Of a stretch of DNA of 13,644 nt, positions 1-7,975 are shown in pieces. This stretch comes from Opitutia bacterium (GTDB lineage: Bacteria; Verrucomicrobiota; Verrucomicrobiia; Opitutales; Opitutaceae). The DNA is taken from positions 1-13,644 of the forward strand of contig PMKA01000230.1 in assembly GCA_003157575.1 (NCBI GenBank), in the 5' to 3' direction. The first letter of the stretch is position 1. Every line of letters begins with the position of its first letter. A program made the translations under genes and the position numbers. The notes beneath the pieces were generated by a model that saw only the letters and a program-made list of their open reading frames with translations, made no database searches and was not told where the DNA came from.

Positions 1-1
1 C

Positions 2-1270
2 CTCAACTGGGGCTGCATCCCGACGAAGGCGCTGCTGAAAAGCGCCGAGCTTTACCTCAAGATGCAACATGCGGAGACGTTCGGCATTGGCGTGCAGGGC
101 CTGACATTCGACTTCGCGAAGATCATGCAGCGGTCCCGCTCAGTGGCCGACCAGATGGCCAGGGGAGTGGAGTTCCTTTTTCGCAAGAACAAGGTCGACT
201 ATTTCATCGGCCCCGGACGGGTCGTGGTGCCGGGCATGGTCGAGATCACCGGGGGCGAGCACAAGGGGAAGTTCTTCAAGACGCAGAACGTCCTGCTCGC
301 CACCGGCTGCAAGGCCCGCCGGCTTCCGGATCTTCCGGTCGACGGCGAACGCATCATGACCTCGCGGGAGGCGCTTGTGCCCCGGTCGCATCCGCCCGCC
401 TCGGTCGCAATCATCGGGGCCGGAGCCATCGGCGTCGAGTTCGCCTACTTTCTCAACGCCTTCGGCAGCAAGGTGACCATGATCGAGGTGCTGCCCCAGA
501 TGGTGCCGGCCGAGGACGAGGAAATCGCCCTCATTCTCCAGCGGAACTTCGAGAAACAGGGCATCGCCATTCATACCGGCACGAAGGCGGAAAACATCAG
601 GGTGGGCAAAGACACCGTGAAACTCGACCTCGTGAAGGGCGACCAACGCCAGGAACTTGAGGTGGAGACGGTGATCGTGGCCATCGGCGTTGTCGCGAAT
701 CTCGAAGGCGCGGTGTCGTCGAAGGTGAGGCTCGATCTCGATCGCGGCTTCCTGAAGGTGGACGGCGACTACCAGACAAACGTCAAGGGAATCTATGCGG
801 CCGGCGACATCATCGGCCCTCCCTGGCTCGCCCACGTGGCGACGTTCCGCGCGGTCAACGCTGTGAACGGAATGTTCGGGCATGGGAAACCCCGGCAGGT
901 GAAGAACCCGCCGGGCTGCACCTATTGCCAGCCCCAGATCGCCAGCATCGGACTGACCGAGAAGGCGGCGAAAGAAAAGGGCATTGCCTACAAGGTCGGG
1001 AAGTTTCCATTCCTGGCGGCCGGCAGGGCGGTGGCCGCGGGCGAAGCCGAGGGCCTTGTAAAGGTCCTGGCCGATCCCGTGACCGGAGAAATCCTCGGAG
1101 CGCACATCATAGGCGCCGATGCGACGGAGCTGATCTCGGAATTCAGCCTGGCGATGTCGATGGAGGCGACGGTGGAGGAGATCCATGCGGCCATCCATCC
1201 GCATCCCACGTATGGAGAGGCCGTGATGGAGGCCGCCTCAGCGGTGCTCGGCGAAGCGATCAATATTTAG
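2..1270 (+). CDS. lpdA: Dihydrolipoamide dehydrogenase (E3), 5'-truncated by window edge
   Basis: FAD-dependent disulfide oxidoreductase that reoxidises dihydrolipoamide in 2-oxo acid dehydrogenase or glycine cleavage complexes, passing electrons to NAD+. 422 residues are present. The family is usually about 460, so roughly 40 N-terminal residues (FAD-binding GxGxxG and first redox cysteine) lie before the window. The readable frame starts at base 2 with NWGCIPTK, which contains the second cysteine of the redox pair. A second nucleotide-binding motif GAGAIG is at about residues 139-144, an FAD-contacting segment IYAAGDI at about 264-270, and the C-terminal dimer-interface motif HPTYGE at about 401-406 supplies the catalytic His-Glu pair. 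The stop (TAG, 1268-1270) overlaps the stop of the convergent tsaE gene. Mercuric or glutathione reductases share the fold, but the C-terminal HPT..E signature and the CIPTK context favour lipoamide dehydrogenase. Which complex it serves cannot be told from here. Confidence 0.93.
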   Translation, partial: LNWGCIPTKALLKSAELYLKMQHAETFGIGVQGLTFDFAKIMQRSRSVADQMARGVEFLFRKNKVDYFIGPGRVVVPGMVEITGGEHKGKFFKTQNVLLATGCKARRLPDLPVDGERIMTSREALVPRSHPPASVAIIGAGAIGVEFAYFLNAFGSKVTMIEVLPQMVPAEDEEIALILQRNFEKQGIAIHTGTKAENIRVGKDTVKLDLVKGDQRQELEVETVIVAIGVVANLEGAVSSKVRLDLDRGFLKVDGDYQTNVKGIYAAGDIIGPPWLAHVATFRAVNAVNGMFGHGKPRQVKNPPGCTYCQPQIASIGLTEKAAKEKGIAYKVGKFPFLAAGRAVAAGEAEGLVKVLADPVTGEILGAHIIGADATELISEFSLAMSMEATVEEIHAAIHPHPTYGEAVMEAASAVLGEAINI

Positions 1271-1797
1271 CCGGGCTGCCCAAGCGTCAGCCGGTGCCGT
1301 CCGGGCGCCTCGATTGCGAGCGTGAGATGCCGGGTGTCCCCGGGCAGCCAGCCCGCGATCCGCTCCGGCCATTCGACGACAAGGCAGTAGGGCGACACCA
1401 AAAAATCCTCGAGCATCAGCGTGTCGATCTGGCGGGCGTTTTCCAAACGATACGCGTCGAGATGAACCAGCGTCGGGCCCGGCGGCACCGCAGGGTGAGG
1501 ATCGGACGTCTCCCCACCGGGGGTTCTGGGGCCTGTGCTGTGCTCGCCGGGGCGTTGCGGACGGCTGGCGTTGCGATAAAGGTGCAGAATGTTGAACGTC
1601 GGGCTTGTGACGTGGGCGGACAGGCCGAATCCCCGGGCCAGGCCCTGCACGAACGTCGTCTTTCCGACACCCAGGTCGCCATGAAGCGCAATCGTCGCGT
1701 CGGGTGGAAGCACTGCGGCCAGCCGGGCGCCAACGCAGCGGGTCTCCTCGGCGGAGGCGGTTGTCACACCGGAGCGAAGTTCATCGAGAATTGTCAT
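1267..1797 (-). CDS. tsaE: tRNA threonylcarbamoyladenosine biosynthesis ATPase TsaE
   Basis: P-loop ATPase (YjeE family) of the TsaB-TsaD-TsaE complex, which makes N6-threonylcarbamoyladenosine at position 37 of ANN-decoding tRNAs. It acts in the cytoplasm. I chose the ATG at 1797 (176 residues). The frame stays open upstream to 1941, but that part lies over the end of thiL and looks unlike the family. The Walker A motif GDLGVGKTT is at residues 40-48, SPTF at 65-68, HLDAYRL at 112-118 and EWPE at 142-145, all in the expected order. Between LYRN (73-76) and the LVHLDAYRL strand there is a proline- and glycine-rich stretch of about 30 residues that is longer than the usual short loop. No Shine-Dalgarno sequence is visible. 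It starts 46 bases after the thiL stop and is the last gene of the leftward group; its TAA overlaps the lpdA TAG. Confidence 0.93.
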   Translation of the reverse strand: MTILDELRSGVTTASAEETRCVGARLAAVLPPDATIALHGDLGVGKTTFVQGLARGFGLSAHVTSPTFNILHLYRNASRPQRPGEHSTGPRTPGGETSDPHPAVPPGPTLVHLDAYRLENARQIDTLMLEDFLVSPYCLVVEWPERIAGWLPGDTRHLTLAIEAPGRHRLTLGQPG

Positions 1798-1843
1798 CTT
1801 GCTGGAGGAGAAAGGCGCAGGGGAAGTTGCTGCGCGCAGCTCT

Positions 1844-2824
1844 TCAGATTCCGTCGCGGGCCGCAATCTGCCGCAGGTGTTCATAACCGCCATACTTCGC
1901 GAGGTCGACCGCTTCCGGAGATCTTTTTCCTGCGGGAACAAAACGTCCGATGCAGCTCAGGCGGGTGGGAGAGAACTTCCGCCTCCAGGCGCGTTCGAAT
2001 CCGGCGCGGTCGGCCCGGGCTGCCACGACGAAAACAAGCTCGTAGTCCTCGCCGTCTTCGAGGGCGTGGGAAAGCGGCGTCCGGCCGCTGCGACGGGCCT
2101 GGGTGCGTGCGGCGGCGCTCACCGGCACGGCGTCGCCGTCGATGGCCGGCGCGGCGCCGGCAGGCGTGAGGGCCGGCAGGTCCTTGGCCAGGCCGTCGCT
2201 GAGATCCATCATCGCGCGGACCTCGCGGCGCCGCGTGAGCCATTCGCCCTCGGCCAGTCGCGGAATGAAGCGCCAGTGGTGGCCGAGCAGGCTTCCGCCC
2301 AGCGTGCCGGTGACGTAGATCCAATCGCCGGCATGTGCGCCGGCGCGGAGGAGCACGCGCGGGCCACGGGCCTCCCCGCAAAGCGTCAGAAACGCGCCGA
2401 GAAAGCCGTCTCCCTGGGCCACGTCGCCCCCGACTATGGGAACGGAAAAACGCCGGGCTGCCGCGGCGAGCCCGCGATAGAATTGTTCCAACCAGCGGGT
2501 GCTGACCCGAGGGTCGAGAGCGAGCGAGATGACGGCGGCGGTCGGTCGCGCGCCCATTGCGGCCAGATCGCTCAGATTGCGTTTGAGCAATTTCGCGCCG
2601 ACCGCGCGCGGCGGCACCGGGTCGTCAAAATGCCGTCCGTAGATCACCGGGTCCGTCGTGATCAGCTGCCGGTGGCGGTTCGCAGGAAGCACGGCGCAGT
2701 CGTCGCCGATGCCCCGCGGCGAGGGTGGCGAGGCGTCTGCCAGCCAACCGCGGATTGCCGCGATCAGGCGCGTTTCCCCGAGGGCGGAAACGGAATCTTC
2801 AGGACGTGTGGAAAACGGATGCAA
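1844..2824 (-). CDS. thiL: Thiamine-monophosphate kinase ThiL
   Basis: Phosphorylates thiamine monophosphate to thiamine diphosphate with ATP, the last step of cofactor synthesis, in the cytoplasm. The 326 residues match the usual length. Family motifs are in order: GIGDDCA (38-44, metal/nucleotide site), SDLAAMGA (85-92), GGD (132-134), DLSDGLAKDL (207-216) and GEDYELVF (258-265). The start is a TTG. The preceding in-frame stop is the TGA of the CPBP protease gene, only two codons upstream, and no ATG or GTG lies between the TTG and the conserved GETRLI segment. Initiation therefore probably depends on translational coupling to the upstream gene, since no ribosome binding site is seen. The alternating acidic and glycine motifs look intact, so the enzyme should be active. 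Its neighbours tsaE, the CPBP protease and the NUDIX hydrolase are not thiamine genes. Confidence 0.95.
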   Translation of the reverse strand: MHPFSTRPEDSVSALGETRLIAAIRGWLADASPPSPRGIGDDCAVLPANRHRQLITTDPVIYGRHFDDPVPPRAVGAKLLKRNLSDLAAMGARPTAAVISLALDPRVSTRWLEQFYRGLAAAARRFSVPIVGGDVAQGDGFLGAFLTLCGEARGPRVLLRAGAHAGDWIYVTGTLGGSLLGHHWRFIPRLAEGEWLTRRREVRAMMDLSDGLAKDLPALTPAGAAPAIDGDAVPVSAAARTQARRSGRTPLSHALEDGEDYELVFVVAARADRAGFERAWRRKFSPTRLSCIGRFVPAGKRSPEAVDLAKYGGYEHLRQIAARDGI

Positions 2825-2830
2825 CGGGAA

Positions 2831-3874
2831 TCAGTTGCCGACGCCGCTCAGGACCAGGAGCAGCGTGTTAAGATTGAAGAGTGCATGGGCGAACATCGGG
2901 ACCGCGATCCGGCCGGTGCGCTCGTAGCTTGCGGCGAACACCAGTCCAAGGAGAAACAGCGGCAAGGCGCTCATCCAGTTGCCATGAAGCAGTGCAAACA
3001 GCCCCGCGCTGCCCGCGAATGCAACCCAGCGCGGCGTCGGCCTGAAAAGGAATCTCCTGACGCCCCGCAAGATCGTTAGCAGCAAGGCCACGAAACCAAT
3101 CTCAGCCGCAAGCACGAACTGTCCGGCTGCATTTGCCGTCGATCCTTTCACCAGAAGGATCAATCCGTTCCCGACCAGAAAAAGCAACGCACCGGCCACA
3201 GCCGCGCCGGCGACAACTGCAATCGGGGGCCGGGAGCGCAGATACCGGAAGACCCCCATGCGAAAGACGAGTTCCTCGGCAATGGGGGCGAGCACGAGCG
3301 CAAGCACGACAAGAAAACCGAGCAGCGCCGGCGACCTGCTTTGCAGGATCAGGTCGACGATCTCCTGCCTTTCGGTCGGCAACCCCAGGGTCTGCAGGAG
3401 GAATTCCCAGAGGAACCCTGCTGCGGCGGCCAGGGGCATCAACGCCAGAAATGCGAGCATTCCACCGCGAAACGACTGTAGAAAGCACCCCTGCGCAGCC
3501 GGGGCGCAGGAATGGAACGCCTCCGGCGGGTGCAGCCGAACCCATGCGCGGGCGCCGAGCCAGGTGGCCAAAGCGGCGAAATGAAACATCGATCCCTGGA
3601 GCAAACGCTGAAGGGTGTCGCCCTCGGGCTGATGGCGCAGGAAGGGTCCTATCGCGAACTGAACAAACAGCTGGCCAACGATCCCGATGGAGAACACAAG
3701 CCAGCCCAGAAACACGAAGTCCGTCGGGGAAACATCCCATGCCGGCAAAACCGCCGGTCGCGCACGGATCGCCCTGCCGGCCTGACTGAAGATCAGCCAG
3801 CCGATGTACGCGAGGCCGGCGAGGGCCAAAACGCATTCGAACACGACCACGACGGTCTGGATTCCGGAAGACAT
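2831..3874 (-). CDS. CPBP-family (CAAX protease/Abi-like) intramembrane metalloprotease
   Basis: Multi-spanning inner-membrane protein of 347 residues with the three sequence motifs of the CPBP (Abi, PF02517-type) glutamic/metalloprotease family: EELVFR at 200-205 (EExxxR), FALLH at 293-297, and HALFN at 330-334 (HxxxN). Hydrophobic segments run at about 5-30, 52-75, 95-110, 138-160, 183-200, 216-242, 252-270, 285-315 and 325-345, giving roughly eight membrane spans. The N-terminal 170 residues carry spans that are not part of the catalytic core. Substrates in this family are rarely known; proposed roles include processing of peptides or prenylated proteins and self-immunity, and nothing here identifies one. 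It stops in the same reading frame as thiL, six bases before the thiL start. The gap to the NUDIX gene upstream is 89 bases. No Shine-Dalgarno sequence is visible before the ATG at 3874. Confidence 0.9.
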   Translation of the reverse strand: MSSGIQTVVVVFECVLALAGLAYIGWLIFSQAGRAIRARPAVLPAWDVSPTDFVFLGWLVFSIGIVGQLFVQFAIGPFLRHQPEGDTLQRLLQGSMFHFAALATWLGARAWVRLHPPEAFHSCAPAAQGCFLQSFRGGMLAFLALMPLAAAAGFLWEFLLQTLGLPTERQEIVDLILQSRSPALLGFLVVLALVLAPIAEELVFRMGVFRYLRSRPPIAVVAGAAVAGALLFLVGNGLILLVKGSTANAAGQFVLAAEIGFVALLLTILRGVRRFLFRPTPRWVAFAGSAGLFALLHGNWMSALPLFLLGLVFAASYERTGRIAVPMFAHALFNLNTLLLVLSGVGN

Positions 3875-3963
3875 GAACGGGGAGAGAGTCTTGGTTTCGG
3901 CGCGAAGAAGACCAACACGAAATCGCGCCGGCGGTTGGGGTCGCTGCAGGCCGCCCGGCGGTT

Positions 3964-4479
3964 TCAGGCCGGAGTGTCCGGGGGAGTCACCTGCTCGACT
4001 ATCGCCTGGATCGGCCGACCGGGGGCGCAGTCGGCGCGCAGCGCAACGAAGCAGTTTCGATAGCGGTCATAAATCGGCCACAACGCGGCGCGATCGGTGT
4101 CCGGGATCGGGAGGCGATCGATGGCCTCCCGGCTGAAAAACGCGAAACTGCCCTCTGAAATGTCCGGCGGCAGGGATTCGAGGCGCCGGTTGCAGCGGAA
4201 AAGGAACATGAGCCAGTGGCTCTGGCCCTCGTAGGATTTTTCGGCTATCATTGCAAACAGGTGAAGGTCGCCGATGCCGATGCGCAGGCCGGTCTCCTCC
4301 CCGGTTTCGCGTACGGCGCACTCAAAGGGCGATTCGCCGTCGGCCATTTCCAGCTTGCCGCCGATGGGGCTCCAATTGCCGCGGTTGGGCGGCTTGCTGC
4401 GCAGGATGAGAAGTTGTTCGCCGGCCTGGTTTTCCAGGAAGACGAGCACGCTGATTTTATACGGGAGGGCGGACGCCAT
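3964..4479 (-). CDS. NUDIX hydrolase
   Basis: Cytoplasmic pyrophosphohydrolase of the NUDIX superfamily (171 residues), cleaving an unknown nucleoside diphosphate-linked compound with Mg2+ or Mn2+. The NUDIX box spans residues 40-65: GGKLE, then ESPFECAV, then RETGEETGL (57-65), with the metal-binding glutamates E61 and E62 present. The loop after GGKLE is two residues longer than the textbook Gx5E spacing. RGNWSPIGG just before it resembles the 8-oxo-dGTP/MutT-type entry. Substrate cannot be assigned; the length and C-terminal region (PIYDRYRNCF) give no further clue to me. It is the first gene of the leftward group and is divergent from the pilus-like operon, with starts 112 bases apart. 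The ATG at 4479 fits the family start (YKISVLVFL strand) and has no clear Shine-Dalgarno sequence. Confidence 0.93.
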   Translation of the reverse strand: MASALPYKISVLVFLENQAGEQLLILRSKPPNRGNWSPIGGKLEMADGESPFECAVRETGEETGLRIGIGDLHLFAMIAEKSYEGQSHWLMFLFRCNRRLESLPPDISEGSFAFFSREAIDRLPIPDTDRAALWPIYDRYRNCFVALRADCAPGRPIQAIVEQVTPPDTPA

Positions 4480-4590
4480 GGCGGTGGTCGACGGAGCGTG
4501 GCACCGGGAGCGCGCCGCGCAATATCTTTTCCAGGAGGGAAAATTCCTCTTGCTCCGGCGGCTAATTTACAAATAGCAGAACGTTTCACC
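4480..4590. promoter_or_regulatory. Divergent intergenic region between NUDIX group and pilus-like operon
   Basis: This 111-base spacer must hold the start signals for both the leftward housekeeping group and the rightward pilM-like operon, because the first genes point away from each other. It is less GC-rich than the flanking genes around 4521-4580. I see no convincing -35/-10 pair. An AT-rich stretch at 4563-4574, near the pilM-like start, could contribute a -10 on the plus strand, and the segment around 4521-4526 could do so on the minus strand. A short inverted repeat lies at 4527-4543. That promoters lie here is inferred from gene orientation only. Confidence 0.5.
4527..4543. repeat. 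Short inverted repeat in divergent spacer
   Basis: TTTTCC and GGAAAA form 6-base arms around a 5-base AGGAG loop, between the divergent NUDIX and pilM-like genes. It could be a weak operator or a chance palindrome. It lacks the T-run of a terminator in a sensible position. Confidence 0.35.
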
Positions 4591-6300
4591 ATGCCTCATT
4601 TGACGATACTGGCCGTGCACTGCGGCGCGCATCATGTCTCGTTCGGTTCGTTTGCGCGCAATCATGGAGGACTGGTTCTGGAGCGGTTCGCAACAAGGCC
4701 CGTTGATGCAGGCGACGCGGGGGAGGAGCAATGGCCCGCGGCAGCCGGCGCCGTTCTCCGCGAATTGGCGGGGAAGGAGGCGTTTGTCGGCCGCTGTGTC
4801 GTCGGCCTCCCGGGGCATCTGACGTTCTGCCGGGAGTTTCATGTCCCCGCCGTGCCGGCGCGGCAGCGCCGGAAGATCCTCGCGTTCGAAGAGCGGCAGG
4901 GCATGTCGACGGCCGGTGAGGAAATGGTCTGGAGCCACGCGGTTCTCGGGAAAAACGAAGGCGGCGATGAAATGATGCTCGCGGTGGCCAGGCGCCGCCT
5001 TGTGGAGCAGCTCGGCGCGAGAATGCGCGAGGCGGGCCTGTATCCGGACGCAGCTTTGCCCGCATGGCTGGTGTTGCGCCACGCGATTGCCTGCCGGCCT
5101 TCCCGGGAGGCCGGCACGTTGGTCCTTTCGATTGGGGCGCGGTCCTCCCAGCTTGTCGGCGCCGGGCCGCGCGGCTTTTTCGCCCGGACATTCGCTGTCG
5201 GCGGCAGCACAATCACCCAGAAAATCGCCGAGGAATTGCAGATCGGTTTTGCCGCGGCGGAGGCGGTCAAGCTCAGGGGATCTGCGGGCGCGGACGCGCC
5301 GGCGGCGGAACGTGAGCGCACCGCAGTCAGGCTGGCGACCGAACAATTTGTCCGCCGCCTGTGCATCGAACTCCTGCATTCACCGCCGCTGATTCCCGCT
5401 CCGTGCGATCCGGCGCGCCCCGGGGTTCTCGGGCTGACTGGCGGCGGCGCACGGCTGCCTGGACTGGCAGAAATCCTGGCGGAGAGGCTTCAGCTGCGCG
5501 TCGAGCGTTGGGATCCGCGGTCGCAAGACGGTCCGGGGTGTCCGGCGGCTTGCGTCGGGACCGGGCCTGATGACGCGGAATTCATCGATTTGTGCGGTCT
5601 GGCCGCATATGCCGCGAAAGGTCCGATGGAAGAGGGAAATCTGCTCCCGAGGAGATTCCGCAGGGAGATGTTCGTCCGCCGGCGGTGGCCCGGGATGGCT
5701 GCTGCTGCGCTGTTTTCGATCGCCGCCTTCCTTTGGCCGATCTGGCGATTGCACCTCAATGTGTGCGATTTCAAGCGGCGAGCCGATGAGGTCGAGGCAG
5801 GGGTTGCCGTCCTTCGCCGGCTGGATGCCCGGAACCACTCCGCCACCCAGCGTCTGGCTGAGACGGGCCGCCGGGTTGGTGCGCTGCGAAGGCTCGCTGC
5901 AGCACGGTCGGGCTGGGCTGCGTTGTTTGCCGACTTGCAGGAACAGTTTGCGGATGTCGAGGACGTCTGGCTCGACCGGTTTCAGATCCTGGCGCCGGCG
6001 TCTCCTGAATCTCCGGGGGCTGCTCCGAGCCCGCTCGGAACCGGATTGCCTGAAGAACGCCTCGCAGGTGGCGAGACTCCGGCGGGCGTCCGACTTCTTC
6101 TCGCAGGCCGCCTGCTCGATTTGAACCGGCCGGCTGCGGACGCCGGTGAAGAATCCTGCCCCCGCGCCGGATCTCTGCTGACAGCGCTGCGCGCCTCACC
6201 GTTGGTCGTCGCAGTCGAACATGAGCGGTTTGTCGGCATTGGGCCTGGAGTCTGGAATTTCGAGATCACTCTCCAGCTCGACCCGGGCGCCTTGCTCTGA
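4591..6300 (+). CDS. pilM: PilM-PilN fusion-type pilus assembly protein (Amuc_1101-like)
   Basis: 569 residues. Residues 1-345 have the layout of PilM, the cytoplasmic actin-like ATP-binding protein of type IV pilus machines: an N-terminal strand pair, VGGSTITQKIAEEL at 203-216, and TGGGARLPGLAEIL at 283-296 (adenosine/phosphate-binding loop), ending in CGLAAYA. A basic stretch (RRFRREMFVRRR, 354-365) then leads into one membrane span (about 368-386). After it come a heptad-like segment (394-440) and a PilN-like periplasmic part with GWAALFADLQEQF, VWLDRF and a C-terminal SPLVVAVEHERF segment. This N-terminal PilM plus C-terminal PilN order matches what I recall of Amuc_1101 from Akkermansia. 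I chose the ATG at 4591 because the protein then begins with the PilM strand HLTILAVHCG. The frame is open further upstream but overlaps the NUDIX gene. No Shine-Dalgarno sequence is seen. It is the first gene of a three-gene operon; the next starts seven bases after its stop. Confidence 0.85.
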   Translation: MPHLTILAVHCGAHHVSFGSFARNHGGLVLERFATRPVDAGDAGEEQWPAAAGAVLRELAGKEAFVGRCVVGLPGHLTFCREFHVPAVPARQRRKILAFEERQGMSTAGEEMVWSHAVLGKNEGGDEMMLAVARRRLVEQLGARMREAGLYPDAALPAWLVLRHAIACRPSREAGTLVLSIGARSSQLVGAGPRGFFARTFAVGGSTITQKIAEELQIGFAAAEAVKLRGSAGADAPAAERERTAVRLATEQFVRRLCIELLHSPPLIPAPCDPARPGVLGLTGGGARLPGLAEILAERLQLRVERWDPRSQDGPGCPAACVGTGPDDAEFIDLCGLAAYAAKGPMEEGNLLPRRFRREMFVRRRWPGMAAAALFSIAAFLWPIWRLHLNVCDFKRRADEVEAGVAVLRRLDARNHSATQRLAETGRRVGALRRLAAARSGWAALFADLQEQFADVEDVWLDRFQILAPASPESPGAAPSPLGTGLPEERLAGGETPAGVRLLLAGRLLDLNRPAADAGEESCPRAGSLLTALRASPLVVAVEHERFVGIGPGVWNFEITLQLDPGALL

Positions 6301-6307
6301 TCCCGCC

Positions 6308-7975
6308 ATGCGCCTCGTCTCCCCAGGATGTGTTTTCGCAGGACTGGTCGTTTTGTGGCTGTCGGTGCTTTTCGCCGAAGCCTGGCTGGCGTTCGACGGC
6401 GTGGTGGAGGGAAGGGCGGCGGAGCGGGTGTTGGCCCAGAAACGACGGGAGGCGGACCAGCTTTTGGGACTTGATCCGCCGCCGACGGAGCGACAGGCAG
6501 CCAGCATCGATAGAGAGCTCGCCGAAGCAGAGCACGACCTGGCGTATTTGGAGGCGGAATTTGCAGGCGGCGTGGACACAGCGGCGCAACCCGCGGGAGC
6601 ACCTGGAGGAGCGGACTCCAGGACGGAAGCGGCGCGCGATGACGAGGATGTGATCCGGGACCTGCGCGAGCGGGCGCGGCGGGCGGGGATCGTCGTCCGG
6701 CAGGAGGAACAATTCGGTCTTGCAGCGGCGGATCGCGGGAACGGCGCTCCGACGGCGGATGCCGCAGACAGACGACAACGGGAAGCTGCGGACTGTTTGG
6801 TCGGGACGTTGCTGGCGGCCGGTCCCTCGCAGTTGCTTTCTGTCCAGGGCGCCCGTCCGCGGGGAACGGCGCGCAGGCCCGGAGTGCGGATGAAGGAAGA
6901 CGCAGCAGCGGGGACGGGTGAGTTCTTCGACTTCGACCCCTGCGTGTCGTTGAGGCAGCCCGGTGAGATTGAAACCGTGCCGCTCCGGCTGAATTTCACG
7001 GGAGCCACCGGGGTGTTGCGCGAGTTTCTCAACCGGTTGTCGACCGGGAAACAAGTGGTGGCGGTCAGGAATGTCTCAGTCGAACCCGTCTCAACGGCTG
7101 TGCCCGGCAGCCGTGGGAAATCCCCCGCCAGGGGGCCTGTGCCAATTGTCACGCAGCCGGCGCTTTCGCGTTTCTCGGTCACAGCCGAGTATTGCGTGCT
7201 CACTGCGCCGGCAACCGCCCGAGGCCGGATGGGTTCAGCTGCGATCGCGCCGCCGGATGCATGGACCGGACCTGCGCAGCAACAGCGGGGCAGGGGCTGG
7301 ACCTACGAGCTCTTTGCGCCGCCGACGATCTTCCGCGACAGGCGGAGCCATGCGCTGGCAGCCGTTCCGGCTGAAGAGGCGGCGGCAGAGAACCCGGAAG
7401 AACCGCCGTCGGATCTGCTGTTGTTGCAGGTCCGGAATAAACCATTCCGGCTCCGCATGGCCGGTTTCGCCGGCGGGCCAGAGGATCTGCGGGGTATCTT
7501 CGCCGACACAACAACAGGAAGGACGGTGATCGGGCGGGCGGGGGATCGCCTGGCCGGGCAACGGGTCCTGCTGCAACAACTGAGTCTGGAGCGCGCGAAT
7601 TTCGGCGAGAAAGGAGCCTTGGAGCCCGCGGCGACTGCATCGGTTGTGGACGAGGAAACGGACGAGGAGATTGTCCTCAGCACACGCGGGCCTTCGCCGG
7701 CAGGCGCACCGCTGGGTCTATTTGGAAGCCGAAAGAATCCGGCATGGCGCCGCGAACTCAAGGAAGGCGAATTCGTCACATCCGAGGGTGCGCGCTACCG
7801 CGTGGAGCGCATCGAGATTGAACCTCCGCTGGCTGTCGTGGCCCGTGTGTCGGCGGACGGCGCCAGCGAGAACGGGCATGTCCTCACGCCGCCAATTTTG
7901 CCGGATTCCTCCCGGAACATCACGGCCCCCGCCGCAGCCAAACCGGGCGCCCGGGAGCTTCCCACAACCCCATGA
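6308..7975 (+). CDS. PilO-like pilus protein with PilP-like C-terminal half (Amuc_1100/Amuc_1099-like fusion)
   Basis: 555 residues, anchored in the inner membrane with most of the chain in the periplasm. Residues 8-27 form one membrane span, followed by a charged helical, probably coiled-coil segment (33-85), an Ala/Pro/Gly linker, and a helix (110-132). A ferredoxin-like half then follows with LRLNFTGATGVLREFLNRL (226-244) and VRNVSVEP (253-260), which is the PilO or Amuc_1100 pattern. After a low-complexity linker the second half begins WTYELFAPPTIFRD (331-344), as in PilP/Amuc_1099-like proteins with their Y..F.PP motif. It continues with short beta segments (378-430) and a second beta segment (485-515) ending in a Pro/Ala-rich tail. 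The fusion reading rests on layout and is inference; a single long Amuc_1100-family protein is the alternative. The ATG at 6308 places the membrane span at the N-terminus. The stop overlaps the secretin start as ATGA, indicating translational coupling. Confidence 0.72.
   Translation: MRLVSPGCVFAGLVVLWLSVLFAEAWLAFDGVVEGRAAERVLAQKRREADQLLGLDPPPTERQAASIDRELAEAEHDLAYLEAEFAGGVDTAAQPAGAPGGADSRTEAARDDEDVIRDLRERARRAGIVVRQEEQFGLAAADRGNGAPTADAADRRQREAADCLVGTLLAAGPSQLLSVQGARPRGTARRPGVRMKEDAAAGTGEFFDFDPCVSLRQPGEIETVPLRLNFTGATGVLREFLNRLSTGKQVVAVRNVSVEPVSTAVPGSRGKSPARGPVPIVTQPALSRFSVTAEYCVLTAPATARGRMGSAAIAPPDAWTGPAQQQRGRGWTYELFAPPTIFRDRRSHALAAVPAEEAAAENPEEPPSDLLLLQVRNKPFRLRMAGFAGGPEDLRGIFADTTTGRTVIGRAGDRLAGQRVLLQQLSLERANFGEKGALEPAATASVVDEETDEEIVLSTRGPSPAGAPLGLFGSRKNPAWRRELKEGEFVTSEGARYRVERIEIEPPLAVVARVSADGASENGHVLTPPILPDSSRNITAPAAAKPGARELPTTP

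Noticed and set aside
140..1204. 354-codon minus-strand open frame opposite lpdA
   Set aside because: It is antisense to a well-supported dihydrolipoamide dehydrogenase and has a His/Arg-rich translation without structure.
925..2169. 414-codon plus-strand open frame
   Set aside because: It overlaps lpdA in another frame and then runs antisense to tsaE and thiL; its composition is Arg/Gly-rich with no recognisable family.
1799..3079. 426-codon plus-strand open frame
   Set aside because: It is antisense to thiL and the CPBP protease gene, both with intact family motifs, so it is a shadow frame.
3951..3961. CCGCC/GGCGG palindrome next to the NUDIX stop as a possible terminator
   Set aside because: The loop is a single base and no T-run follows on the minus strand, so it does not look like an intrinsic terminator.
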